Part shown: positions 34,372-44,112 of the stretch, piece after piece
How positions within the stretch are numbered: the first letter of the stretch is position 1
How the letters are laid out: each line of letters starts with the position of its first letter
Assembly (NCBI RefSeq): GCF_009905535.1
Contig: NZ_JAAALA010000013.1
Location: forward strand, 1-64,000
Direction: 5' to 3'
DNA length: 64,000 nt
DNA from: Caulobacter sp. SLTY
GTDB lineage: Bacteria; Pseudomonadota; Alphaproteobacteria; Caulobacterales; Caulobacteraceae
Made by a program: the position numbers and the translations under genes
The notes under the pieces: model-generated
Told to the model about the DNA's origin: nothing
What the model saw: the letters and a program-made list of their open reading frames with translations, nothing else
Database searches by the model: none

Positions 34372-36765
34372 ATGTCCGTTCGTGCCCGCACCGCCCGAAA
34401 ACTGGTCCTCCTTGCCGGGGCCGCCTGCCTCATGGCCGGCCCCGCTGCTTTCGCCGCCGAAGTCACCGGCGCCGATGAGACGGTCGCCGAAGCGAGCGCT
34501 GGAGAGCAGGCGCAGGACAATACCGTCGGCGAGCTGATCGTCACCGCCCGTCGCCGCGAGGAGAGCGCCCAGGCGGTGCCGATCGCCCTGCAGGTCACCA
34601 CCGGCGAGAAGCTGGACAAGGCCGGGGTCAACAACATCACCCAGCTGACCCAGCTGGTCCCGACCCTGCAGGTGCTGTCGCCCAACGGGCGCAACACCGC
34701 CCTGACCATCCGCGGTCTCGGCGCCTCCTACGGGCTCGCCAACGACGGGCTGGAGAAGGGGGTCGGCATCTACATCGACGGGGTCTACAACAGCCGGCCG
34801 GGCTCGGCCCTGTCGGACTTCATCGACGTGGAGCGGGTGGAAGTGCTGCGTGGGCCGCAGGGCACGCTGTTCGGCAAGAACACCACCGCCGGCGCCCTGA
34901 ACATCACCACCCGCGACGCCCGCACCGACGCCTATGAGGTCCAGGCCGAGGGCAGCTACGGCAGCTATAACTTCCGCCAGTTCAAGGGCAGCGTCAGCGG
35001 CCCAATCATCAAGGACGTGCTGGCCTTCCGGCTGTCGGCGGTCGGCACCTATCGCGACGGGGACATCTACAACCCGGTCCAGAAGAAGGACCAGAACGCC
35101 CGCGAGAGCGAGACCTACCGGGGCCAGCTTCTGTGGCAGGCCAATCCGGACCTGCTGCTGCGCCTGAACGTCGACTACACCACCCAGCAGCCGGAATGCT
35201 GCACCCAGCTCTACTGGAAGGTGGCGCCGACGCTCAAACCATTGAACCAGCAGTACGCGGCCCTGGCCGCCGGCCGCGGCTATGCCCCGGCCAGCACCAA
35301 CATTCATGATCGGCTGGCAGACGTCGACAGCGAGATCCAGGCCGACCAGCGCCTGTTCGGCTATGCCCTGACCGCGGACTACGACTTCGGGTGGAGCACG
35401 CTGACGGTCATCGGCGCCCACCGCGAGTGGGACTGGGAGCCGCGCAACGACCGCGATTACACGGCCCTGGACGTCACCCGCCAGTCGGCCAACCCCTCAA
35501 TCCAGAAGCAGGACAGCCTGGAAATCCGCCTGGCTTCGAATGGGTCGAACCGCATCGATTGGACCGCGGGCCTCTATTACTTCGACCAGAACATCACCAC
35601 GACAGGGGTGACACAGTACGGCGCCGACGCCTCCTACTGGCTGCTGCCGGGGACCGGCTCGCCCGATGCCCTGCTCGACGGCTACACGGTGTTCAACAAC
35701 TCCACCATCGACACCACCTCCTATGCGGCGTTCGGCCAGCTGACCTGGAACATCACCGACAAGCTGCGGGTCACCCCGGGTATTCGCTACACCCAGGAGG
35801 AGAAGCAGGGCGAATATGTCGCCACAGTCTCCGGCGGCCTGGTTACGGCCAACACCACCTTGATCAACCGTCGCCTGGGCATTGCCCGGCCGCAGGCCTA
35901 TGAGGCCTCGACGGACGACGGCAGCTGGTCGGGCCAGATCGCAGTGTCCTATGACATCACCGACAAGATCCACCTGTACGGGACCTATTCGCAGGGCTTC
36001 AAGTCGGGCGGGATCAACATGTCGGGCATTCCGAACACGGCCTCTGGCGCACCGTCGTTGGTCAACGCCGTGGTCGAGCCGGAAGAGGTGACCACCTACG
36101 AGGCCGGCCTGAAGACCCAGCTGTTCGACGACCTGCTGGTGTTCAACGTTGCGGTGTTCGCGACCGACGTGACGAACTTCCAGGCCAACGTGGTCGATAC
36201 CGGCCCCGGCGCCCTGCGCGGCTATCTGGCCAACGTCGAGAAGGTGACCCTGAACGGCGTCGAGCTGGACTTCACCACCCGCCGGATCGGTGGCTTCAGC
36301 TTCTACGGCAACCTTGCCTACACCGACGCCCATTACGACAGCTTCGCCAATGGGCCCTGCCCGATCGAGCGGATCGGCACGGCGACCGCCGCCTGCGACC
36401 TATCAGGCAAGGAACTGCCGGGCGTGTCCAAATGGGCCGGGTCGTTCGGCGGAGAGTACCGCCAGGACGTCTCCATCGGCCGGCTGACCGGCGAGGGCTA
36501 CGTCGGCGCCGACGCCAGCTTCCGTTCTGCCTACTACGCCGACGCGGCGGTGTCGGAGTACGCGCGACTGCCGGCCTACGAACTGCTGAACCTGCGGCTC
36601 GGGTTCAGCTCCGACGCGGGCTGGGAAGCCTTCGTGCTGGTCAAGAATGCGCTGGATGAGGAATACATCCAGAACATCACCGTGGTATCGGGCAACTCGG
36701 GCCTGATCGTCGGCACGCCGGGTGAAGACAGAACCGTCAGTCTGACCTTGCGGGCGCGGTACTGA
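34372..36765 (+). CDS. TonB-dependent receptor
   Basis: This 797-residue outer-membrane receptor has a signal peptide (KLVLLAGAACLMAGPAAFA), a TonB-box region (GELIVTARRREES), a plug domain with LTIRGLGASYG, IYIDGVYNSRPG and RVEVLRGPQGTLFGKNTTAGALNI, a beta-barrel, and an aromatic C-terminal strand ending RTVSLTLRARY. The barrel resembles the iron-complex/vitamin-type outer membrane receptors that are expanded in Caulobacteraceae; the ligand is not evident. It is downstream of the RTX gene, with 125 bp between them. Confidence 0.95.
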   Translation: MSVRARTARKLVLLAGAACLMAGPAAFAAEVTGADETVAEASAGEQAQDNTVGELIVTARRREESAQAVPIALQVTTGEKLDKAGVNNITQLTQLVPTLQVLSPNGRNTALTIRGLGASYGLANDGLEKGVGIYIDGVYNSRPGSALSDFIDVERVEVLRGPQGTLFGKNTTAGALNITTRDARTDAYEVQAEGSYGSYNFRQFKGSVSGPIIKDVLAFRLSAVGTYRDGDIYNPVQKKDQNARESETYRGQLLWQANPDLLLRLNVDYTTQQPECCTQLYWKVAPTLKPLNQQYAALAAGRGYAPASTNIHDRLADVDSEIQADQRLFGYALTADYDFGWSTLTVIGAHREWDWEPRNDRDYTALDVTRQSANPSIQKQDSLEIRLASNGSNRIDWTAGLYYFDQNITTTGVTQYGADASYWLLPGTGSPDALLDGYTVFNNSTIDTTSYAAFGQLTWNITDKLRVTPGIRYTQEEKQGEYVATVSGGLVTANTTLINRRLGIARPQAYEASTDDGSWSGQIAVSYDITDKIHLYGTYSQGFKSGGINMSGIPNTASGAPSLVNAVVEPEEVTTYEAGLKTQLFDDLLVFNVAVFATDVTNFQANVVDTGPGALRGYLANVEKVTLNGVELDFTTRRIGGFSFYGNLAYTDAHYDSFANGPCPIERIGTATAACDLSGKELPGVSKWAGSFGGEYRQDVSIGRLTGEGYVGADASFRSAYYADAAVSEYARLPAYELLNLRLGFSSDAGWEAFVLVKNALDEEYIQNITVVSGNSGLIVGTPGEDRTVSLTLRARY

Positions 36766-36774
36766 CCGATCCTG

Positions 36775-36885
36775 CGTCCTTCGACACGCCCGCCGGGGCG
36801 GGCTGCTCAGGATGACGGACAGGAGTGCGCTTCACCCTGGTTCGTCATGCTGAGCAGCGGCCGCAAGGCCGCGTGTCGAAGCACG
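36775..36885. repeat. 43-bp imperfect inverted repeat
   Basis: Arms at 36775-36817 and 36843-36885 are 43 bp each. They match in CGTxCTTCGACACGC, in CTGCTCAGxATGACG, and less well in the centre. The TTCGACACGC...CTGCTCAGCATGACG pattern is familiar as a dispersed intergenic repeat in Caulobacterales and Sphingomonadales, from memory. It lies between the TonB receptor and ku, where it could fold as a long terminator-like hairpin. Confidence 0.7.
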
Positions 36886-36934
36886 CAACCTGCCCGCCGC
36901 CCTGGCGTTGGACTCCGCGAATCGGAGACTCCCT

Positions 36935-37786
36935 ATGGCTGCCCGTCCTACCTGGCAAGGCCACCTGCGCCTGTCCCTCGTCACCTGTCCGGTGGCGCTC
37001 TACACCGGCACGCAATCCACGGCCGACGTGCGGTTCAACCTGCTGCACAAGGACACCCACAACCGGATCAAGATGGTCACCACCGACCCGGAGCTGGGCC
37101 CGGTCGAGCGCAAGGACCTGGTCAAGGGCTATGAGTATGAGAAGGACAGCTACATCGTCGTGACCCAGGACGAGATCGACAGTGTCCGCCTGGAAAGCAC
37201 CCGCACCATCGACATCGAGCGGTTCGTCGATGCGGCCGATATTGATCGGCTCTACTGGGACAATCCCTACTACATGGTCCCGGACGGCAAGATCGCGCTC
37301 GACGCGTTTTCGGTGATCCGCGAAGCCATGGCCAAGACGGGCAAGATCGCCCTTGCCCGCCTGGTTATGCATCAGCGCGAGCGGCTGCTGGGCATCGAGC
37401 CGCGCGACAACGGCCTGATCGCCTGGACCCTGCGCAGCAACAAGGAGGTGCGCGACACCGCCGACTTCTTCGACGACATCGCCGACCACAAGCCCGACAA
37501 GGAGATGGTGGCGATCGCCGAGAAGATCATCGAACAGAAGGAAGGGCCCTTCGACCCCTCAAAGTTCAACGACCGTTATGAAGACGCCCTACGCGAGCTG
37601 ATCGCCGAGAAGAAGAAGGGCAAGGGCCGGGTGGTCACCGCCGAGGAGCCGGAAGACACCAATGTGGTGGATCTGATGGCGGCGCTTCGCAAGAGCCTGG
37701 AAGCGAAAGGCAAGACGTCTCCGGCGAAGAAGGCGGCTCCGGCGAAGAAGGCGACCGCCAAGGCGCCGGCGAAGAAGCGGGCCTAG
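36935..37786 (+). CDS. ku: Ku DNA end-binding protein
   Basis: This 283-residue bacterial Ku starts [23 protein letters not shown] and has the core beta-barrel and bridge ([50 protein letters not shown]). The C-terminus is a Lys/Ala/Pro tail ([19 protein letters not shown]) that may slide on or bridge DNA. It forms homodimers that load on double-strand breaks for non-homologous end joining. ATG 36935 follows GGAG. The gene is convergent with ligD, overlapping by four bases, so the pair may not share a promoter. Confidence 0.95.
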   Translation: MAARPTWQGHLRLSLVTCPVALYTGTQSTADVRFNLLHKDTHNRIKMVTTDPELGPVERKDLVKGYEYEKDSYIVVTQDEIDSVRLESTRTIDIERFVDAADIDRLYWDNPYYMVPDGKIALDAFSVIREAMAKTGKIALARLVMHQRERLLGIEPRDNGLIAWTLRSNKEVRDTADFFDDIADHKPDKEMVAIAEKIIEQKEGPFDPSKFNDRYEDALRELIAEKKKGKGRVVTAEEPEDTNVVDLMAALRKSLEAKGKTSPAKKAAPAKKATAKAPAKKRA

Positions 37787-40473
37787 GCCGCCGCCTTTGT
37801 CCCGCGCTCCAGCCGCTTGATCGCTTCGGCCAGCGGCCGCTCGCTGTCGCAATAGTCCTCCCACGCGCTCATCCCCTTCACGACCTTTGGCGCGGTTCGG
37901 ATCGTGTACTTCATCGGATCCAGCCCCTTCTTCACCTGCGTCCAGTTCAGCGGCATCGACACCGGCGCCCCGGGCCGTGAGCGAGGCGACAGCGGGGCCA
38001 CCGCCGTGCTCATTCGGTCGTTGCGCAGGTAGTCCAGGAAGATCCGCCCCTGCCGCTTGGCCTTGCTCATGTTGATCAGGTAGCGGTCTGGGCTGTCGGC
38101 CGCCATCCGGGCGCAGACCTCGCGGGCGAAGGCCTTGGCGGCCGCCCAGTCGGGGCCGTTGTCCACGTCCGACAGGGGCGTGACCACATGCAGCCCCTTG
38201 CCGCCCGTGGTCTTGCAGTAGGTCACCAGGCCCAGTTCCTCCAGCCGGTCGCGGATCTCCCGCGCCGCCGCGATCACGTCCTCGAAACCCAGCCCCTCGC
38301 TGGGGTCCAGGTCGAAGACCAGCCGGCCGGGCTCCTCAGGAGCGAACGGCTGGCAGTTCCAGGGGTGCAGCTCGGTGGCGCTGGTCTGCGCCACGGCGAT
38401 CATCGCCTCCACGCGGTCGATCTGCAGGTACGGCTTGTGGTCGCCGAAAACCTTGACCTCGGTCAGCAGGTTCGAGGCGCCCTTCATCAGATGGCGCTGG
38501 AAGAACCGCTCGCCCGCCATCCCGTCCGGCGTCCGGATGATCGAACAGGGGCGGCCCTTGATGTGCTCGATCATCCACGGGCCGACCGCCTCGTAGTACT
38601 CCGCCAGGTCCAGCTTGGTTACCGGCCGGCCGTCCCCGCCGTCCGGCCACAGCGGCTTGTCGGCGCTGGACAGCCGAACCCCCATCACGTCGGCGGAGTT
38701 GGCGGCCTTGACCGTGATGGTCCTGGCCTTGACCACCGCCGGGTTCGGCTCGGCCAGGTCGGTCGTCGCGGCCGGGGCAGGGGCGTCGGCCTCCACCTCC
38801 CTGGCCGGCTTGTCCTCGCGCAGGCCCTTGAAGGACGCCTGGCGGATGTTTCCGTCGCCGGTGAAGCCGGCGTACTCGATCTCGGCGACCAGTTCCGGCT
38901 TCACCCAGTGCGGCGTGCCTGCTTTGGTCCCGCTCCGACCCTTGGGCTCCCGATCGCTGAACGGCGACTTGTCGATCTTCAGCGGCTTCAGCCTGGCCAG
39001 CAGCCCGTTCACCTTGTCCTTGCCGAACCCCGTGCCGATCCGCCCGACGTGGACCAGCTTGCCATCCCGATAGACCCCGGCGATCAGCGAGCGGAAGGCG
39101 CTGCCTGTCTGTGTCCAGCCGCCGATCACCACCTCATGCCCGGCCCGGCACTTGGCCTTGGTCCAGCTGGTCGAGCGCCCGGACTCGTAGGGGGCCTTGA
39201 GTTCCTTGGAGATGATGCCTTCCAGGTCCATCCGGCAGGCCGAGCTGAGCACCGCGTCGCCCGCCTGGGTGAAGTGCTCGACATAGCGCAGCCGCGGCGT
39301 GCCATCGCCGATCAGCGCTTCCAGCCGCGCCTTGCGTTCGGAGAGGGGGAGGGGGCGGAGGTCCTCGCCCCCCGCCGCAAGCAGGTCGAAGGCGAAGAAC
39401 ACCAGCTCGTCGGTCTGCTCCGCCGACAAGGCCGCCTGCAGCCCGGCGAAGCTGGGCGAGCCGTTCTCGTCCAGCGCACAGATCTCGCCATCGATGATCC
39501 CGTCCGGCAACGCCGCGCCGTCCTTGGCGATGGCCGCGAACTTATGCGTCCAGTCCAGGCCCTTGCGGGTGCGCAGGGTCGCCTGGCCGTTCGCGGTCCG
39601 CATCTGCATGCGATAGCCGTCGAACTTGATTTCATGGGCCCATTGCGCCCCGGGGGGCGGCCGGTCGACCAGCTTGCACAGCTGCGGCTCGATGAAGTCG
39701 GGCAGCTTTTTCAACGCCTTGGCCTTGGTCGCCAAGGCCTTCGGCCGCTCCGCCGGCTTGGCCTTCGGCGCATCCGCCGTCTTCGCGGCGGCCTCCGCGC
39801 TGGCCTCCGGATCGCCAGTGCTCCGCCAGACCGCGTCCGCCTTCGGCGCGCTCTTTGTCATGAAGGCGGTCGGCCGCTTGCCCTTGCCGGCGGCGATGTC
39901 CTCCATGGACCGGCCGGATGCGATGGAGACGGCGTTCTTCTCCAGCAGGGCATCCGCATCGCCCTCCTTCACGAACTCGTCGCGGTGCTTGATCAACAGC
40001 CAGTTCTTGCGCTTACCGCCGAACTTGTCGCCCTGCATCCTTACCAGCGCATAGCCGCCCTTCACCCGCTCACCGGCGAAGACGACCTTCAGCTCGCCCT
40101 TCTTCAATCCCTTGGCGACATCGAACCCCGGCTCCGGCGCCCAGACACCCCGGTCCCATAGCATCACCGTGCCGCCGCCGTATTGGCCCTTCGGGATCGT
40201 CCCCTCGAAGTCGCCATAGGCCAGGGGATGATCCTCGACCTCGACCGCCAGCCGCTTGTCGGCCGGGTCGCGCGACGGCCCCTTGGTCACCGCCCAGGAC
40301 AGGAAGACGCCCTCCCACTCCAGCCGCAGGTCATAATGCAGGCGGGTGGCGGCGTGCTTCTGGATGACGAAACGCAACGCCTTCGACGGCTTTACTTCGG
40401 ATTGGCTGCTCGGCTCGGCGGTGACGCCGAAGTCGCGCATCGAATCGTAGGTCTTCAGATCGCGCTTGGCCAT
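37783..40473 (-). CDS. ligD: DNA ligase D (PE-ligase-polymerase)
   Basis: This 896-residue multidomain end-joining enzyme has an N-terminal 3'-phosphoesterase (H46-Y-D-L-R50 in [10 protein letters not shown]), an ATP-dependent ligase with the nucleotidyl lysine K283 in [10 protein letters not shown], an OB-fold region, and a C-terminal primase-polymerase with D721/D723 in [10 protein letters not shown]. The order PE-Lig-Pol matches the Pseudomonas-type LigD. An Ala/Lys-rich linker (about 215-260) joins PE to ligase. It works with Ku to process and seal breaks. Start 40473 follows the usual [10 protein letters not shown]-terminus. Confidence 0.96.
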   Translation of the reverse strand: MAKRDLKTYDSMRDFGVTAEPSSQSEVKPSKALRFVIQKHAATRLHYDLRLEWEGVFLSWAVTKGPSRDPADKRLAVEVEDHPLAYGDFEGTIPKGQYGGGTVMLWDRGVWAPEPGFDVAKGLKKGELKVVFAGERVKGGYALVRMQGDKFGGKRKNWLLIKHRDEFVKEGDADALLEKNAVSIASGRSMEDIAAGKGKRPTAFMTKSAPKADAVWRSTGDPEASAEAAAKTADAPKAKPAERPKALATKAKALKKLPDFIEPQLCKLVDRPPPGAQWAHEIKFDGYRMQMRTANGQATLRTRKGLDWTHKFAAIAKDGAALPDGIIDGEICALDENGSPSFAGLQAALSAEQTDELVFFAFDLLAAGGEDLRPLPLSERKARLEALIGDGTPRLRYVEHFTQAGDAVLSSACRMDLEGIISKELKAPYESGRSTSWTKAKCRAGHEVVIGGWTQTGSAFRSLIAGVYRDGKLVHVGRIGTGFGKDKVNGLLARLKPLKIDKSPFSDREPKGRSGTKAGTPHWVKPELVAEIEYAGFTGDGNIRQASFKGLREDKPAREVEADAPAPAATTDLAEPNPAVVKARTITVKAANSADVMGVRLSSADKPLWPDGGDGRPVTKLDLAEYYEAVGPWMIEHIKGRPCSIIRTPDGMAGERFFQRHLMKGASNLLTEVKVFGDHKPYLQIDRVEAMIAVAQTSATELHPWNCQPFAPEEPGRLVFDLDPSEGLGFEDVIAAAREIRDRLEELGLVTYCKTTGGKGLHVVTPLSDVDNGPDWAAAKAFAREVCARMAADSPDRYLINMSKAKRQGRIFLDYLRNDRMSTAVAPLSPRSRPGAPVSMPLNWTQVKKGLDPMKYTIRTAPKVVKGMSAWEDYCDSERPLAEAIKRLERGTKAAA

Positions 40474-40509
40474 GAGCCGACAACGCCCATGGCCCAAGGT
40501 TGCTCCGTC

Positions 40510-41388
40510 CTACAACCCCTTGCCCAGCCCCAGCCGGTAGACCATCGCCGCCTGATCGGCTGGCAGCTTCAGCTGCTCGTCGATCAGGGCGATGTTGTAG
40601 CGGCAGAGCAGCGCCTGGCGGCCCGGGTTGTCGATGGCGACCTTGCGGCCGGTCAGCATGGTGATGACCTTGGCGTCGGCGGGGGGGAAGGTGGCCAGAA
40701 CCTTGTCGCTGATCTTGTAGCGCAGCTCGTCCTGGTAATACTTCTTGATCGAGGCGGGCAGGTTGTCCGGATTGACGTCGGCCCCGGCGGCGTCCTTGAG
40801 CGGGTTGGTGGCCACCTGCTGCAGGATGACCGCGACGGTCTCACGTTCACGCTTGACGATGCCGGGACCGGCCGCCGCGTCGACATCGAACTCCAGCCGG
40901 GCGTTGCGGGTGAAGTCATAGCAGTAGGCCGGCGACTTGGCGCCCAGGGCCTCGGCCTTGTCCCGCTTGATCTTCATCAGGGTAATGATGTTGGCGTCGT
41001 TGGCCTGGCGAACCACCCGCTGCATCACCGCGCCGGTCGCGGCGCGGACCTGCTGATCCACCGCCAGGGCGCCGCCGCGGTCGTCCTTGATCAACTCCAG
41101 CTCCCGCTGAAGCTTGGCGTAGTCGGCCGGGTAGTACTGCTTGAGCACCTTCATCTCGGGCAGATCCTCGGCGGCCACGCGGGCGGCGTCGAACTGCTGC
41201 CGCGGGATGACGTCCTGCTTGGCCAGGAAGTAGCCGACCCCGCCGAAGCCCCCGGCCGCGATCACGGCGATCACCGCCGACAGCGCCGCCCCCTGCTTCA
41301 GCGCCGCCTTGCCGACGACGAAGCCGAGCACGGCCCCGACCAGCGCCGCGCCTGCGGCGATGAGGATCACTGTGGTGTTGGCATCCAT
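40510..41388 (-). CDS. Membrane-anchored protein of unknown function
   Basis: This 292-residue protein has two N-terminal transmembrane helices (TVILIAAGAALVGAVLGFVVG and LSAVIAVIAAGGFGGVGYFLA) followed by a soluble domain of about 230 residues that is largely helical (DDRGGALAVDQQVRAATGAVMQRVV, and RQALLCRYNIALIDEQLKLPADQAAMVYRL at the end). Two cysteines (AYCYDF and LLCRYN) may pair. I do not recognise the family. It lies between ligD and the VWA gene on the same strand; the role is unknown. Confidence 0.72.
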   Translation of the reverse strand: MDANTTVILIAAGAALVGAVLGFVVGKAALKQGAALSAVIAVIAAGGFGGVGYFLAKQDVIPRQQFDAARVAAEDLPEMKVLKQYYPADYAKLQRELELIKDDRGGALAVDQQVRAATGAVMQRVVRQANDANIITLMKIKRDKAEALGAKSPAYCYDFTRNARLEFDVDAAAGPGIVKRERETVAVILQQVATNPLKDAAGADVNPDNLPASIKKYYQDELRYKISDKVLATFPPADAKVITMLTGRKVAIDNPGRQALLCRYNIALIDEQLKLPADQAAMVYRLGLGKGL

Positions 41389-41454
41389 GACGCGAAGAAC
41401 CCCGAAACGATTTTGCCGGGGACCTTCGCGGGAATCTAAGCGCGCTGCAACGGC

Positions 41455-42636
41455 CTAATGCCCGCGCACCAATTCCCGCATCGCCTTGTCCAGCCCGTCG
41501 ATGGTCAACGGGAACATCCGGTCGTTGACCAGCTGCTTCATCACCCCGATCGACTGGGTGTAGTCCCAGTGCCGCTCCGGCGTCGGGTTCAGCCAGACGC
41601 AGCTGTGATAAATCTGGGTCACCCGGTCCATCCAGATGGCGCCCGGCTCTTCGTTCCAGTGCTCGACGCTGCCGCCCGGATAGGTGATCTCGTAGGGGCT
41701 CATGGTCGCGTCGCCGACGAAGATGACCTTGTAGTCCGACGGGAATTTGTGGAGCACGTCCCAGGTGTTGGTCTTCTCGGTCGACCGGCGGCGATTGTCC
41801 TTCCACACGCTCTCGTACAGGCAGTTGTGGAAGTAGTAGAACTCCAGGTTCTTGAACTCGGTCCGCGCGGCGCTGAACAGCTCCTCACAGAGCTTGATGT
41901 GGCTGTCCATCGAGCCGCCGATATCGAAGAAGATCAGCACCTTGATCTTGTTGCGGCGCTCCGGCCGCATGACGATGTCCAGATAGCCCTTGCGGCTGGT
42001 CCCCTTGATGGTCCCGTCCAGATCCAACTCGTCCGGCGCCCCCTCGCGGGCGAACTTGCGCAGCCGGCGCAGGGCCACCTTGATGTTGCGGGTGCCAAGC
42101 TCGACCGAGTCGTCGAGGTTCTTGTACTCCCGCTTGTCCCACACCTTCACGGCCCGGCCGTGGCGGCCCTTGTCCTGGCCGATCCGCACGCCCTCGGGAT
42201 TGTAGCCGTTGGCGCCGAACGGGCTGGTGCCGCCGGTGCCGATCATCTTGTTGCCGCCCTCATGGCGCTTCTTCTGTTCGGCGAGACGCTCCTGCAACGT
42301 CTTCATAAGCTCCTCGAAGCCGCCCATGGCCTCGATGGCGGCCTTCTCCTCGTCGGTCAGGAACTTCTCGGTCAGGGCCTTCAGCCACTCGGCCGGGATC
42401 TCGCTGGTGACCCCTTCGCCGACCGTCTCCAGCCCCTTGAACACATGGCCGAACACCCGGTCGAACTTGTCCAGGTTCTTCTCGTCCTTCACCAGGGTGG
42501 CGCGGGACAGGAAGTAGAAGTCCTCGACGCTGCGGTCGATGACCGACTTGTCGAGCGCCTCCATCAGCACGAGGTACTCCTTCAGCGTCACCGGCACCTT
42601 GGCCTGCCGCAGTTCGGAGAAGAAGGTCATGAACAT
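41455..42636 (-). CDS. VWA domain-containing CoxE-like protein
   Basis: This 393-residue protein has a C-terminal von Willebrand A domain with the metal-ion site [14 protein letters not shown] (DxGxS) and later [14 protein letters not shown], preceded by an N-terminal helical region ([20 protein letters not shown]) typical of CoxE-type proteins. CoxE-like VWA proteins often work with a MoxR AAA+ ATPase to mature metal enzymes. No MoxR gene is adjacent. The ATG at 42636 or the one at 42630 is the start. Role is inferred from the family only. Confidence 0.9.
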   Translation of the reverse strand: MFMTFFSELRQAKVPVTLKEYLVLMEALDKSVIDRSVEDFYFLSRATLVKDEKNLDKFDRVFGHVFKGLETVGEGVTSEIPAEWLKALTEKFLTDEEKAAIEAMGGFEELMKTLQERLAEQKKRHEGGNKMIGTGGTSPFGANGYNPEGVRIGQDKGRHGRAVKVWDKREYKNLDDSVELGTRNIKVALRRLRKFAREGAPDELDLDGTIKGTSRKGYLDIVMRPERRNKIKVLIFFDIGGSMDSHIKLCEELFSAARTEFKNLEFYYFHNCLYESVWKDNRRRSTEKTNTWDVLHKFPSDYKVIFVGDATMSPYEITYPGGSVEHWNEEPGAIWMDRVTQIYHSCVWLNPTPERHWDYTQSIGVMKQLVNDRMFPLTIDGLDKAMRELVRGH

Positions 42637-42774
42637 GAGGAGATGTCCGAACGGATGTTTGAACCGGCAGGATGGGGGCTAGCGGGCGCGGTGTCCAGCG
42701 TGACGGAAGGTCGGCCTGTGCCGTTGCCAGGGCGGCGAGCAGGCGCTAGGGCCACGCCAACCCCCGGAGGCCCT

Positions 42775-43671
42775 ATGAGCGAAGCGAAGATCATCGACGG
42801 CAAGGCGTTCGCCGCCGGGCTGCGGGAGCGGGTGGCGGGCGAGGTCGCGGCGCTGAAGGCCGAGCATGGCGTCATCCCCGGCCTGGCCGTGGTGCTGGTC
42901 GGCGAGGATCCCGCCAGCCAGGTCTACGTCCGCAACAAGGGCGAGCAGACCACCGCCGCCGGCATGTATTCCGAAACACACCGCCTGGCGGAGGACACCC
43001 CGGAGACGGAGCTGTTCGCCCTGATCGACCGGCTGAACAGCGACCCGGCGATCCACGGCATCCTGGTGCAGTTCCCCGTGCCCGCCCACCTCAGCCAGGA
43101 CCGCATCGTCGCGCGGATATCGCCGGACAAGGACGTCGACGGCCTGACGGTGACCAACGCCGGCCGCCTGGCCAGCGGACTTCCGGCCCTGACCAGCTGT
43201 ACGCCGGTGGGCTGCATGATGCTGTTGAAGGACGTGCTGGGCGACCTGAAGGGAAAGCGGGCGGTGGTGATCGGCCGATCCAACCTGATGGGCAAGCCGA
43301 TGGCCCAGCTGCTGCTGGCCGCCGACTGCACGGTGACCATCGCCCACAGCCGCACCGTCGATCTGCCGGCCGTTTGCCGCGAGGCCGACATTCTGGTTGC
43401 GGCGGTCGGTCGGGCCGAAATGGTGCGTGGCGACTGGATCAAGCCCGGCGCGGTGGTGATCGACGTCGGCATCAGCCGGTTCCCGTCCCGCGATCCGGTC
43501 AAGGCGGCCGAGGGCAAGACCCGGCTGGTCGGCGACGTGGCGTTCGACGAGGCCAAGGCCGTGGCCGGCTGGATCACCCCGGTGCCGGGCGGGGTGGGCC
43601 CTATGACCATCGCCTGCCTGCTGGCCAACACCCTGACGGCGGCGAAGCGGCTTCATGGGATTGGGGCGTAG
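42775..43671 (+). CDS. folD: Bifunctional methylenetetrahydrofolate dehydrogenase/cyclohydrolase
   Basis: This 298-residue FolD has the substrate motif [16 protein letters not shown] (with the catalytic Lys), [16 protein letters not shown], the Rossmann glycines in [17 protein letters not shown], and the C-terminal [20 protein letters not shown]. It interconverts 5,10-methylene-, methenyl- and 10-formyl-THF in one-carbon metabolism. GGAGG upstream of ATG 42775 supports the start. It is divergent from the VWA gene, with 138 bp between them. Confidence 0.97.
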   Translation: MSEAKIIDGKAFAAGLRERVAGEVAALKAEHGVIPGLAVVLVGEDPASQVYVRNKGEQTTAAGMYSETHRLAEDTPETELFALIDRLNSDPAIHGILVQFPVPAHLSQDRIVARISPDKDVDGLTVTNAGRLASGLPALTSCTPVGCMMLLKDVLGDLKGKRAVVIGRSNLMGKPMAQLLLAADCTVTIAHSRTVDLPAVCREADILVAAVGRAEMVRGDWIKPGAVVIDVGISRFPSRDPVKAAEGKTRLVGDVAFDEAKAVAGWITPVPGGVGPMTIACLLANTLTAAKRLHGIGA

Positions 43672-43764
43672 GCTCGCCCCTCCCGCGGAAGTTTGGGTTG
43701 CCAACAAGGGTGACGCTGGTGTCACCTTTGCCCAAGAGCGGACTCACGCGCTCATGGGGACGGC

Positions 43765-44109
43765 ATGATCAGGATTTCACTGGCAGTGGCGGCGGCGTTG
43801 GGGCTGGCCGCCTGTGGGGCGCACCCCAAGGCGATCACGCCCGAGCAGTCCGCCGCCCTGGCCCCGGCCGATGCGCGGCTGAGCGGGCTGTATGAGACCT
43901 CCTGCAAGACCTGCCACACCATCGCCGGGTCCGGCGCGCCGCTGACCGGCGACGCGCGGGCCTGGGAGCCTCGGATGAAGCAGGGGATGGCGACCCTGGT
44001 GGCCCACACCGTCCAGGGCTTCAAGGCCATGCCGGCCGGGGGACAGTGCGCGGCCTGCACGGCGGCGGACTACGAGGCGCTGATCGTCTTCATGTCGAAG
44101 GAGCCCTGA
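43765..44109 (+). CDS. Cytochrome c5-type lipoprotein
   Basis: This 114-residue c-type cytochrome has a lipoprotein signal (MIRISLAVAAALGLAAC, Cys17 lipidated), one haem motif C47-K-T-C50-H51, and a candidate Met ligand in GFKAMPAGG. A second CAAC pair (QCAACT) is typical of the c5 group. It would be membrane-anchored in the periplasm and carry one electron. The FAD oxidase gene starts three bases after its stop, suggesting that the cytochrome accepts electrons from that enzyme. Confidence 0.9.
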   Translation: MIRISLAVAAALGLAACGAHPKAITPEQSAALAPADARLSGLYETSCKTCHTIAGSGAPLTGDARAWEPRMKQGMATLVAHTVQGFKAMPAGGQCAACTAADYEALIVFMSKEP

Positions 44110-44112
44110 GCC

